In this document: positions 10,201-17,449 of the stretch, in pieces
Position numbering within the stretch: position 1 is the stretch's first letter
Layout: every line of letters begins with the position of its first letter
DNA from: an uncultured bacterium
GTDB lineage: Bacteria; Planctomycetota; JAJSAM01; JAJVHW01
Direction: 5' to 3'
NCBI GenBank assembly: GCA_937996235.1
Contig: CALKVK010000032.1
Coordinates: 1 to 64,000, forward strand
DNA: 64,000 nt
Translations under genes and position numbers: made by a program
The notes under the pieces: generated by a model
What the model saw: only the letters and a program-made list of their open reading frames with translations
What the model was told of the DNA's origin: nothing
The model's database searches: none

Positions 10201-10632
10201 TACCACGCGCTGCGCGTGCTGCGGAACGACGGCGCCGGCACCGGCTTCACCGACGTGACGTCGAGCGCGGTCCCGTCGCTCGACACCGCCACGACCGAGA
10301 CGCACTACGGCGGCGCGCTCGCCGTCGCCGACCTCACCGGCGACGGCGTGCTCGACCTCCTGGTCGGCACGACGACCGCGCCGAGCCGCATCTCGGGCGG
10401 CGCGCGCACGCGTTCCCTGCGGCTCTTCGCCGGCACCGCCGGAGCGCTCGCGTTCCGCGACGCGCGCGGCTTCCTGCCGCCGCGCACGACCGACGGTGGC
10501 GAGTGCGACGACGTGCTCGTGGTGCAGGGGCTCGCGGGCGCGTCGGTGACGTCGCTCGTGCTCGTGTCGGAGACGGCGCCCGGCGGCCGCACCGACGGCG
10601 CCTTCTTGCGGGTCTTCGACTGGCTGCGGTGA
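7204..10632 (+). CDS. Secreted FG-GAP/VCBS and TIG-domain protein, tandem paralogue 3
   Basis: The product is 1142 residues. ATG 7204 begins a signal peptide ending near VAAHAGTAEP. A PPC-like domain, four TIG-like folds (about residues 265-640) and a long FG-GAP region (about 650 to the end, LGDLDGDGDLDVVMG and similar) repeat the architecture of paralogue 1. The final LRVFDWLR resembles the paralogue 2 ending, so the C-terminus may be a conserved structural or sorting element. The TGA stop (10630-10632) lies inside the left arm of a perfect 25-bp inverted repeat. Like its neighbours it is predicted to be extracellular and calcium-binding, with no catalytic residues recognised. Confidence 0.88.
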   Translation: MTRASRPRSRLLPLVLAFALTCVAAHAGTAEPVGPPFGHTTYKGEVRRGPDGERDEDVFTARLVAGERLSVTVRSPFQSPLFPELVVRDPSGADRTAEAAPKSLGIGKKLAFRNLTLDATGLWTVTVRGSFDTEGPYSIAFDVAPPPAASVRADQLGGEGGASGRVAFEAVDGAQLDAAISWPRGSAGARIVAIEDPAGRPVLADGTGAADAARVGRKGAKLKHFPLSGGAGTYTLVLAPVAAPVDARVKLRVTPPPRPTGTKRLSDQEPHLTRPGVGTIFGVEGRRIRLDGWYFSTAGLPTVLFGTARGREVLVDPSGGFLEVGVPPGEDDTTVAVYVINPDGQGASQDDLFYYVPEPTLTGITDALGGPAPGGSTAGGATVRLQGTYFRSGQLVRFGDAPDVVPILRGAELELRTPPHAVGSVAVRIVDGYGHEAVAPFLYEFKDPPTFDSAPFAPAVARADGTTNVIVHGSAFEETDTLEFDGVPVAHLHVAATLASFVPPSGTDDEHAVEIVDRFGLRSGVRELRLKPAGQIASVAAIGGAQLGATEISVHGDALVRIDGTSFDVHDTVACAGSTIGPSLATTTRIEFTTRASTTTGAVDVRVTDAVGQSATATAALQLVGALDRTSTRAPARTSVDDRSALRAALGDLDGDGAVDDVVLVSQGSSPGTRGERLRLLVGGSGALADATATGIPAAGSDDWRGSALALGDVDATNGTDVLVAGVPPSANTIGELRLFRNGGSAVFSVDTTAVPGSTYRAAIVAVDEEETEHEVISVRTPAGAPTALVLGDLDGDGDLDVVMGRDRYESRHLGVDPAYVDTTGTPFTVSAADAAAYDRDLTVYYSATRVLENRLDTEGAFVDVTDDVLPSVGDSASSAVPAFHARDVALGDLDGDGDLDLVVAWDDPATVTPADRAAGGDVDGAQLATRILLNDGSGVFTDATSSWLPAGAHPEWYQASRILLVDLDGDATSTDPDLDLVLVHAQGVDAYEGPPGSNYHALRVLRNDGAGTGFTDVTSSAVPSLDTATTETHYGGALAVADLTGDGVLDLLVGTTTAPSRISGGARTRSLRLFAGTAGALAFRDARGFLPPRTTDGGECDDVLVVQGLAGASVTSLVLVSETAPGGRTDGAFLRVFDWLR

Positions 10633-10676
10633 AGGGCACAGGGCGTGCGAAGCACGCCCTGTGCCCTTCACCGCAG
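10624..10676. terminator. Perfect 25-bp hairpin overlapping the stop codon of FG-GAP gene 3
   Basis: Arms 10624-10648 and 10652-10676 are exact reverse complements around a 3-base loop (gaa). The last two sense codons and the TGA of the FG-GAP gene are part of the left arm. The core GAAGGGCAC...GTGCCCTTC is shared with the hairpin at 211-253. No T-tract follows, so intrinsic termination is uncertain, although transcript 3'-end protection is plausible. Confidence 0.75.
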
Positions 10677-10680
10677 CTTT

Positions 10681-11132
10681 CCTGCGTTGGGTGCACGCGA
10701 GAGTGCGGCGTGCCTACGTCGGTGACGTCCGCCCCCTCGGTCGCACGTCTCGCGAGCACCATCGCCGCAGTCACGGCGCTTGCTCCGCAAGCGGCGGCGG
10801 GCACGTCTCGTGCGGAGCACGAGCCGCGCCTCGCGTGTTGGTGGGTGCACGCGAGAGTGCGGCGGCCTACGTGGGTGACGTCCGCCCCTTCGGTCGCACG
10901 TCTCGCGAGCACCATCGCCGCATGCACGGCGCTTGCTCCGCAAGCGGCGCGCCTGCGGCGGAGGGCACGTCTCGTGCGATGCACGAGCCGCGCCTCGCGT
11001 GTTGGTGGGTGCACGCGAGAGTGCGGCGGCCTACGTGGGTGACGTCCGCCCCTTCGGTCGCACGTCTCGCGAGCACCATCGCCGCATGCACGGCGCTTGC
11101 TCCGCAAGCGGCGCGCCTGCGGCGGAAGGGGG
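10681..11132 (+). repeat. Three tandem copies of a 154-164 bp intergenic repeat
   Basis: Units start at 10691, 10845 and 11009 with gtgcacgcgagagtgcgg. Units 2 and 3 are identical over about 121 bases; unit 1 is more diverged. Each contains small inverted repeats such as gcttgc-tcc-gcaagc and ctcgtgc-gat-gcacgag. Reading frames cross the repeats only because stop codons are rare at this GC content. The same family lies in opposite orientation at 58-210. With the hairpin at 10624-10676 and about 80 bases of unremarkable sequence before 11214, this accounts for the 581-base gap. Confidence 0.85.
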
Positions 11133-11213
11133 GTGGCGGGCGCGTCGCGTGCGGGCTGCGATCCGTCCGCGCTTCCGCCTGGGTCTGCCCGATGGCGGGC
11201 GCGGACGACGAAG

Positions 11214-12323
11214 CTACTTCTTGCCGGGGATCGTGACGAGCTCGGCCGACTCGATGGTCACCGGCTCCTTCGGCGTCGACTTCTCGATGCGGCCCGCGGC
11301 GGCGAGCGCCTCCCACTGCGACTCCGGGATGCCGCGCGCGCGCAGCATCTCGACGGTCGCGTCGCCGATCTTCGTCGGCACGGCCTCGAGCGCCGTGAGG
11401 GTGGACTCGCCCTCGACCATCTCGCCGAACGCCGTGTAGCCGGGGTTGCCGCGGCTCGGGTCGAGCGACGGGTAGTCCGTGAACATCAGGAAGAACTGCG
11501 AGCCCGCGGTGTCGGGGATGTTCGTGCGCGCCATCGAGAGCACGCCGCGCGCGTGCTTCAGGCGTCCGGTCGCCTCGAGCGGCAGGAACCAGCCAGGGCC
11601 GCCGCCGCCGGTGCCCTTGGGGTCGCCGCCCTGCGCCATGAACCCGGCGACGATGCGGTGGAAGGTCAGGCCGTCGTAGAACTTCGAGCGCACGAGCGAC
11701 GCGATCGCATCCACGGTGTTGGGTGCGAGGTCCGGCCGGAACCGCACCTTGACGGGGCCCTTCGACGTCCGCCACAGCACGCCGAGCGAGGCGCCCTCGG
11801 ACGGCGCCTTCACCGTCACGGTCACCGGATCGCACGCCACGGCGTCCACGCTGACCGACGGCCGGTACGAGACGACGATCGTGTGCTTGCCGGGCTCCAT
11901 CGCCGTCAGCGCGAGCACGCCGGTCAGCGATGCGCCGGGCGCGAGTTCCTGCGCCTCGGGCATCTTCCAGTCGAACGCGCCGCTCGCAGGGTTCAGGTCG
12001 GCCCAGATGCGCTCGAGCACGTACGGCTCGCGGCCGTCGCGGCGCACGCGCGCGACGGCGCAGTTGCGGTCGAGACGCGGCACGTTGACGCGCGCCGGCG
12101 CGTCGCCGGCGTTGGTGACGGTCACCGTCACGCGCATCTCGCCGCCGAGCTCGACCTCCTCGGCCTCGGCCTGCGCCTTGACGTCGACCTTCGGCTCGGC
12201 GGGCGCCGTCGGACGTGCGGGCGCGACGGGGCCCGGCTTGGGCTTGTCGTCGTCGCACGCGGCGAGACAGAGCGTCGCGGCCGCGAGCAGCGCCAGCGCC
12301 GTGCGGGTGTTCCGGCGGTGCAT
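11214..12323 (-). CDS. Cyclophilin-type peptidyl-prolyl isomerase lipoprotein
   Basis: The product is 369 residues. A lipoprotein signal (LCLAAC, Cys23, then Asp-Asp) implies lipidation and membrane anchoring. A Pro/Ala-rich linker and a beta-sandwich-like middle are followed by a cyclophilin domain (about 195-345) with FHRIVAGFMAQGGDPKGTG and GSQFFLMFTDYPSLD, typical of prokaryotic PPIases that accelerate proline isomerisation of exported proteins. The start directly abuts the stop of the TPR gene upstream, so the two form one transcription unit. The usual domain length is about 160 residues; the N-terminal half is extra and unassigned. Confidence 0.88.
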   Translation of the reverse strand: MHRRNTRTALALLAAATLCLAACDDDKPKPGPVAPARPTAPAEPKVDVKAQAEAEEVELGGEMRVTVTVTNAGDAPARVNVPRLDRNCAVARVRRDGREPYVLERIWADLNPASGAFDWKMPEAQELAPGASLTGVLALTAMEPGKHTIVVSYRPSVSVDAVACDPVTVTVKAPSEGASLGVLWRTSKGPVKVRFRPDLAPNTVDAIASLVRSKFYDGLTFHRIVAGFMAQGGDPKGTGGGGPGWFLPLEATGRLKHARGVLSMARTNIPDTAGSQFFLMFTDYPSLDPSRGNPGYTAFGEMVEGESTLTALEAVPTKIGDATVEMLRARGIPESQWEALAAAGRIEKSTPKEPVTIESAELVTIPGKK

Positions 12324-13895
12324 CTACTTGCCCCCGTTCTCGGCCGCGCGCAGCCAGCCCGCGCGCAGCGGGTGCTCCTCGGGCAGGTGCTGCTCGCAGA
12401 AGGAACGCAGCGCGTCCCAGCGCTTCAGCCCCGCGAGCATCCTGCCGTAGTTGTTCAGGCAGTCGCGGTAGCCCGTGTCCTCGATGTCGCCCCCGCGCCA
12501 GTCCCGGCGCTGGTCCTCGCCCGCGGCGATCGCGCGCTCGTAGTACGGGACCGCGTCGTCGAAGCGATTGAGGTACTGGTCGAGGACCAGCGCCGTGTCG
12601 TTCAGGACCTGCGGCGAGTCGGGCGCCGCCTTGGCCGCCCGCTCGTACCAGACCGCGCTCTTCGTGTAGTCCTTCGCCTGGTCGCGGTACCAGAGGCCCG
12701 CGTTGTTCGGGACGTCTACGACGTCGGGCCACTTCTCCCAGACCGCCGTCCAGAGCGCCTCGCGCTGGGCCGGCGTGAAGCCCTCGTACTGGAGGGCGCG
12801 GGTGCCGACGGTGTCGTAGATCGTCTTGACGAACGCGCCGCTCGCGGCGACCGCAGCGCGGAACGCGGCGAACGCGGCGTCGGTCTTGCCCTGGCCGATG
12901 AGGATCTGGCCGCGGTTGAACGGCAGCAGCGCCGCCTCGGGATGCAGCTTCTCCGCGGCCTCCATCGTGCGCAGGCCCTGCTCCGTGTCGCCCGCCTCGT
13001 GCTGCGCGAAGCCCAGGTAGAGCGCGACGTTCGGGTCCTCCGGGTGGGCTTCGGCGACGCGCTCGAAGCGCTTCACGCGGCCGGCCTTGTCGCGGCCGCT
13101 CCAGCGGTACAGGTTGCCGAGCAGGCGGTCGCTCGGGGCGGCGAGCAGCAGCGCGGCCTTCTCGTACGCGCTGACCACGCTCTCCGCCGACGCCCGCTCC
13201 CACGCGAGCGCGTTGCCGAGCTCCTGGTACGCGTCGCCGCTCTTCGGGTCGATCTCGGTGCACGCGTGGAAGTGCTTCACCGCCTCGCCCCAGAACGGCG
13301 CGGCCGCGTTCGCGTCCTTCTGCACGAGCGCGCCGCCCTGCATCGCGATCTTCGCGAGATCCCAGTGGGCGTCGAAGTGGCGCGGGAACTCCGCGAGCAC
13401 CTCCTCGAGCAGCGCCTTCGACGACGGCGACTGCGAGCCGCCCTGGAAGCGGATGACCTTCGCCTTGAGCACGCGTCCGTCCGCCGACTTCGCATCGAGG
13501 GCGAGCGCGGCCTTGAGTGACAGATCCGCCTCGGCGACCGTCGCCAGGATCTGCTGCGAGTCGCTCTGCGCGGCGTCGAGCTGGTCCGCCCAGCTCAGGA
13601 ACGCGCGCGCCCTTGCGATGTGCAGCGCGACGTCGTCCGGGTGGTGCTCGAGCCCGGCGCGCGCCGCGCGGCCGGCGTCCTCGAAGCGGCCGAGGCCGGC
13701 GAGCGTCTCGACGAGTCCGAGTGCGGCGACGGCGTCCGTCGGGGTCTCCGCGAGCGCCTTCTCGTAGAGCGCGCGGGCCTTCTCCCAGTCGCCCGCGTCG
13801 CGCGCCGCCCTGGCGTCGTCGAGGGTGCCCGCGAGCGCCGCCGGCGCCACGAGTGCGGGGAGTGCGAACAGCAACGCGGACGGGATCTTGCGCAT
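12324..13895 (-). CDS. Exported TPR-repeat protein
   Basis: The product is 523 residues. ATG at 13895 is preferred over GTG at 13901 because GAGG lies at suitable distance before the ATG. The signal peptide MRKIPSALLFALPALVAPAALA is followed by repeated 34-residue helical pairs, such as DARAARDAGDWEKARALYEKALAETP and later A..L.RW..G-type units, through most of the length. TPR arrays are protein-interaction scaffolds. Its stop abuts the start of the cyclophilin lipoprotein gene, suggesting a shared role in the envelope, possibly folding or assembly of exported proteins. The function beyond scaffolding is inference. Confidence 0.8.
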   Translation of the reverse strand: MRKIPSALLFALPALVAPAALAGTLDDARAARDAGDWEKARALYEKALAETPTDAVAALGLVETLAGLGRFEDAGRAARAGLEHHPDDVALHIARARAFLSWADQLDAAQSDSQQILATVAEADLSLKAALALDAKSADGRVLKAKVIRFQGGSQSPSSKALLEEVLAEFPRHFDAHWDLAKIAMQGGALVQKDANAAAPFWGEAVKHFHACTEIDPKSGDAYQELGNALAWERASAESVVSAYEKAALLLAAPSDRLLGNLYRWSGRDKAGRVKRFERVAEAHPEDPNVALYLGFAQHEAGDTEQGLRTMEAAEKLHPEAALLPFNRGQILIGQGKTDAAFAAFRAAVAASGAFVKTIYDTVGTRALQYEGFTPAQREALWTAVWEKWPDVVDVPNNAGLWYRDQAKDYTKSAVWYERAAKAAPDSPQVLNDTALVLDQYLNRFDDAVPYYERAIAAGEDQRRDWRGGDIEDTGYRDCLNNYGRMLAGLKRWDALRSFCEQHLPEEHPLRAGWLRAAENGGK

Positions 13896-14093
13896 CGTCA
13901 CCTCGGTTCGGGGCGGACCCGGTCCGCGCCGTGGGGAGGCTCGCGCGCCTCCGGAACCGAGGAAGCATAGGACTCGCGAAGGCGTTCAGGCAAGCAGCGC
14001 CGCGGGGCGCTGCCGACCCCTTGTTCGACGCCCGCGGCGGCGTTGGCTACCGTACCCCGCTTGCCCGCGCCCGACGGCGCGGAACGGAGAGGC

Positions 14094-14603
14094 ATGACCC
14101 CGGACCTGACCCCGCGCCCCGTCGCCGTGTCGCAGGCGGAGATGCTCCAGCTCGTGCTGCCGAGCGACGCCAACACGCTCGGCAACGCGCTGGGCGGCGT
14201 CGTGATGCACCACATGGACATCGTCGCCGCGATCGCCGCGGCGCGCCACGCGCGCCGCGCGTGCGTGACGGCGTCCGTGGACCGCATCGACTTCCTGCAC
14301 CCGGTCGCCGTGGGGCAGCTGCTCGTGCTGAAGTCGTCCGTCAACTACGCGGGCCGGACCTCGATGGAGGTCGGCGTGTGGTGCGGCGCGGAGGACCCGC
14401 GCAGCACCCACGTGCGCCACACCGCGTCCGCGTACTTCACGTTCGTCGCGCTGGGCGACGACGGACGCCCGACGCTGGTGCCCCCGGTCGTGCCCGAGAC
14501 GCCCGACCAGGTGCGGCGCCACGCCGCCGCGGCGCGCCGCCGCGCCGATCGCCTCGCACAGCGCGCTGCGCCCGCGCCCGACGCCGCCGGAGGTCGCCCT
14601 TGA
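14094..14603 (+). CDS. Acyl-CoA thioesterase, hotdog fold
   Basis: The product is 169 residues. ATG 14094 follows GGAGAGG (14086-14092). The segment DANTLGNALGGVVMHHMDIVAAIAA matches the helix and active-site region of the YciA/BACH-type acyl-CoA hydrolases (commonly DANxxGNxxGG). VDRIDFLHPVAVGQLL is the conserved beta strand that follows. Cytoplasmic hydrolysis of acyl-CoA to free acid and CoA is expected. The last codon and stop overlap the TTG start of ftsH, so the two genes are translationally coupled. A promoter-like TTCGAC (14024) with TACCGT (14048) lies upstream. Confidence 0.82.
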   Translation: MTPDLTPRPVAVSQAEMLQLVLPSDANTLGNALGGVVMHHMDIVAAIAAARHARRACVTASVDRIDFLHPVAVGQLLVLKSSVNYAGRTSMEVGVWCGAEDPRSTHVRHTASAYFTFVALGDDGRPTLVPPVVPETPDQVRRHAAAARRRADRLAQRAAPAPDAAGGRP

Positions 14604-16498
14604 GCCCCGAGTCCGATCCGTTCGAGTCGCGCCGCGGAGCGAACCGCGAGCCCCAGGGCGAGAAGCGCCCGCGCGTCGGGCTGCTCGTCATCGCGTCGCT
14701 CGTGCTGTTCGTCACGCTGCTGTTCCTGTGGCAGACGGCGCAGAACACGCCGTCCACGGTCAGCGAGATCGCCGCGCAGCTCCGCGAGGGCAACGTGGAG
14801 TCGGTCGAGCTCCGCGGCGAGACGATGCGCGTCAAGCTGAAGCCCGAAGGCGACGCCGCCGCCGGCAGCGGCAAGATCCTGGCTGCGACGCTGAGCGAGG
14901 AGAGCCGGAAGAACCTGCTGAAGGAGCTCTGGGACAACCACCCCGAGATCAAGGTCGACGATCGGCCGCAGAGCGACCAGCTCCTCAACTTCTTCGCGCT
15001 GTGGGTGCTCCCGGCGCTGATCGTCTTCGGCGTGCTGTGGTTCCTCATGCGCCGCATGGGACCGCCGCAGGGCGTCATGAACTTCGGGAAGAGCCGCGCC
15101 AAGATCTACGCCGAGAAGGAAGTCCACGTGACGTTCGACGACGTCGCGGGCGCCGAGGAGGCCGTGGAGGAGGTGCGCGAGATCGTCGAGTTCCTGCGCG
15201 AGCCGAAGAAGTTCCAGGCGCTCGGTGCGCGCATCCCGAAGGGCGTGCTCCTGCTCGGTGCGCCCGGCACGGGCAAGACGCTGCTCGCGCGCGCGGTCGC
15301 CGGCGAGGCGGGCGTGCCCTTCTTCTCGCTCTCGGGCTCCGACTTCGTGGAGATGTTCGTGGGCGTCGGCGCGAGCCGCGTGCGCGACCTGTTCCGCCAG
15401 GCGGAGCAGCAGGCGCCGTGCCTCGTGTTCATCGACGAGCTCGACGCGCTCGGCAAGACGCGCGGCACCTCGCCGATCAGCAACGACGAACGCGAGCAGA
15501 CGCTGAACGCGCTGCTCGTCGAGATGGACGGCTTCGACGCGAACAACGGCGTGATCATCATCGCCGCGACGAACCGCCCCGAGATCCTCGACCCCGCGCT
15601 GCTGCGCCCGGGCCGCTTCGACCGCCAGATCGTGGTGGACCGGCCGGACGTCGCCGGCCGCCTGAAGATCCTGACCGTGCACGCGCGCAAGGTGAAGCAG
15701 GGCGGGGACGTGGACCTGCCCGTGATCGCGAAGCGCACGCCGGGTTTCGTCGGCGCCGACCTCGCGAACGTCATCAACGAGGCGGCGCTGCTCGCGGCGC
15801 GCCGCGACAAGACCGCGGTCACGATGGCCGAGCTCGAGGAGGCGATCGACCGCGTGATGACGGGCCTGGAGAAGCGCCGCCGCGGCATGACCGAGCGCGA
15901 GAAGGAGATCGTCGCGGCGCACGAGACCGGGCACGCGATCGTCGGCTGGTTCTCGCCGGGCAACGACCCCGTGCACCGCATCAGCATCATCCCGCGCGGC
16001 GTCGGCACCGCCGGCCACACGCTCTTCCTGCCCGAGGAGGAGCGCTCGCTCTACACGCGCGAGGAACTGATCGCGCGGATCACGTCGCTGCTCGGAGGGC
16101 GTGCGGCCGAGCGCGTGATCTTCGAGCACCTCTCCACGGGCGCGTCGAACGACCTCGAGGTCGCGACGCGGATCGCGCGGCACATGGTCACGCGCTACGG
16201 CATGAGCGAGCGAGTCGGGCCCGTGTCGCTCGACTCCGAGCAGGCGAGCTTCCTGCGCGACCCGTACGCGGCGCCGCAGGCGCGCCACTTCAGCGAGGAG
16301 ACGCAGACCGCGATCGACGACGAGGTCCGCGACCTCGTGTCGCGCTGCGAGGGGCGCGCGATCGAGATCCTGACGCGCAACCGGCGCGCTCTCGACCGCA
16401 TCCGCGAGATCCTGATCGAGAAGGAGATCGTGGAGCGCGAGGACTTCGAGCGGCTGATGCGCGAGCTCGGCACTCCGGCGTCCGAAGCCGCGGCGTGA
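14600..16498 (+). CDS. ftsH: ATP-dependent zinc metalloprotease FtsH
   Basis: The product is 632 residues, normal for FtsH, a membrane-bound AAA+ protease that degrades misfolded and regulatory proteins. The start is TTG 14600, chosen because GGAGG (14589-14593) sits 6 bases upstream and no ATG or GTG fits; it overlaps the previous TGA. Two membrane segments (about 26-43 and 130-151) flank the periplasmic domain. The AAA+ domain carries Walker A GAPGTGKT (220-227), pore loop MFVGVG (about 252-257), Walker B VFIDE (276-280) and the SRH region ending RPGRFDRQI. The zinc site is HETGH (441-445), where HEAGH is usual. Coupling to a thioesterase gene is noteworthy but not explained. Confidence 0.96.
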   Translation: MSPESDPFESRRGANREPQGEKRPRVGLLVIASLVLFVTLLFLWQTAQNTPSTVSEIAAQLREGNVESVELRGETMRVKLKPEGDAAAGSGKILAATLSEESRKNLLKELWDNHPEIKVDDRPQSDQLLNFFALWVLPALIVFGVLWFLMRRMGPPQGVMNFGKSRAKIYAEKEVHVTFDDVAGAEEAVEEVREIVEFLREPKKFQALGARIPKGVLLLGAPGTGKTLLARAVAGEAGVPFFSLSGSDFVEMFVGVGASRVRDLFRQAEQQAPCLVFIDELDALGKTRGTSPISNDEREQTLNALLVEMDGFDANNGVIIIAATNRPEILDPALLRPGRFDRQIVVDRPDVAGRLKILTVHARKVKQGGDVDLPVIAKRTPGFVGADLANVINEAALLAARRDKTAVTMAELEEAIDRVMTGLEKRRRGMTEREKEIVAAHETGHAIVGWFSPGNDPVHRISIIPRGVGTAGHTLFLPEEERSLYTREELIARITSLLGGRAAERVIFEHLSTGASNDLEVATRIARHMVTRYGMSERVGPVSLDSEQASFLRDPYAAPQARHFSEETQTAIDDEVRDLVSRCEGRAIEILTRNRRALDRIREILIEKEIVEREDFERLMRELGTPASEAAA

Positions 16499-16534
16499 GA
16501 CGCGCTGCGCGGCGTCGCGCCGCGCAGCGGCTGC

Positions 16535-16582
16535 GCCGCGCAACTCGGACGCCGCGCAACTCGGACGCCGCGCAACTCGGAC
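16535..16582. repeat. Three tandem 16-bp repeats downstream of ftsH
   Basis: The unit gccgcgcaactcggac occurs three times head to tail (16535, 16551, 16567), followed by a decayed fourth copy. It lies between the 3' ends of ftsH and the converging ECF sigma gene. It is probably slippage-derived, and no terminator with a T-tract is visible here. Confidence 0.85.
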
Positions 16583-16684
16583 GCAGCGCAGCGCGGGCCT
16601 GGGGAACTCAGGCTCTGCGCAACAGCTCTCCGCAACCCGGGCGCCGACGAAATCGGACGCCGCGCGACCCGGCCGCCGAGGGGC

Positions 16685-17239
16685 TCAGGCGCTGCGGAGC
16701 TCCGCACCCTCCGCCAGACCAGCCTTCAGGCGCTGGCGCGCGCGGTGGATGCGGCTCATGACCGTGCCGACGGGGATCGCGAGCTGCTCGGCGATCTCCG
16801 CGTACGAGAGGCCGTCGAGCGCGAACATCACGAACGGGCGGCGGTACGTCGCCGGCACGCGGTCGAGCGCGCGCTTCAACTCGTCGTCCACGTGGTCGAG
16901 CGCCTGCTCGTAGCTGAGCGGCAGCGCCGAGGCGGGCAGGTCCTGGCCGGCGAGGTGCAGCACGTCGCCCGAGTCGGTGTCGGTCTGCGTCGCGCGGCGC
17001 TTCGTCTTGATCGCGGACGTCAGGAACAGCCGCCGCAGGATCGTCGCGAGCCACGCTCGCATCGACGTGCCCGTCTGGAAGCGCTCGCGCGCACCGTAGG
17101 CGCGCAGCAGCGTCTCCTGCACGAGGTCGTCCGCGTCGGCCGCACGCCGAGCCAGCCGCGAGGCGAGCCGGTACAGGAACGGCTGCTCGGCGAGGATGCG
17201 CTCGGTGACGGCGTCGTACGTGATCGCGGTGGCAGGCAT
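16685..17239 (-). CDS. ECF-type RNA polymerase sigma factor
   Basis: The product is 184 residues, the usual size for group 4 sigma-70 factors with only regions 2 and 4. Region 2 contains FLYRLASRLARRAADADDLVQETLLRAY (region 2.2-type DLVQET) and WLATILRRLF. Region 4 contains RALDRVPATYRRPFVMFALDGLSYAEIAEQLAIPVGTVMSRIHRARQRL, a helix-turn-helix that reads the -35 element. No anti-sigma gene with a zinc-binding motif is adjacent, so the controlling signal is unknown. It is divergent from the TetR gene across a 210-base AT-richer region. Confidence 0.93.
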   Translation of the reverse strand: MPATAITYDAVTERILAEQPFLYRLASRLARRAADADDLVQETLLRAYGARERFQTGTSMRAWLATILRRLFLTSAIKTKRRATQTDTDSGDVLHLAGQDLPASALPLSYEQALDHVDDELKRALDRVPATYRRPFVMFALDGLSYAEIAEQLAIPVGTVMSRIHRARQRLKAGLAEGAELRSA

Positions 17240-17325
17240 GTCGGGACCTCCCTCGGCGGCGGCGGGGCCGGCCCCGTCGCACGCGAGATTCTACGGCTAG
17301 GACGGACTAGTTCTACCGACAAGTT

Positions 17326-17343
17326 TTCAGAAAAATTCCTGAA
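17326..17343. promoter_or_regulatory. Imperfect 18-bp palindrome, possible TetR operator
   Basis: TTCAGAAAAATTCCTGAA is a dyad with 7 of 8 half-site pairs matching. It is one of the few AT-rich spots in the window and sits between the ECF sigma gene and the TetR gene. TetR regulators commonly bind such dyads in their own divergent promoter region. A nearby ACTAGT (17306-17311) is a second small palindrome. Confidence 0.35.
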
Positions 17344-17449
17344 CGCTGGCCATGAGCGGGGGACGCGGCCCCCCTGCCCTTGCCGCGGTCCGTCCGCGCC
17401 CCCCGGACGGACGGGAAGCGACGGGTGGAGTCGTCCGTTCCCGCAGCGG

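Noticed and set aside
10681..11132. Possible CRISPR array.
   Set aside because: The units are 154-164 bp, there are no 25-40 bp direct repeats with unique spacers, and no cas gene is nearby.
10661..11236. Open frames running through the tandem repeats, giving repetitive peptides.
   Set aside because: The same peptides arise in several frames only because the DNA repeat is copied. There is no domain, start site or conservation argument.
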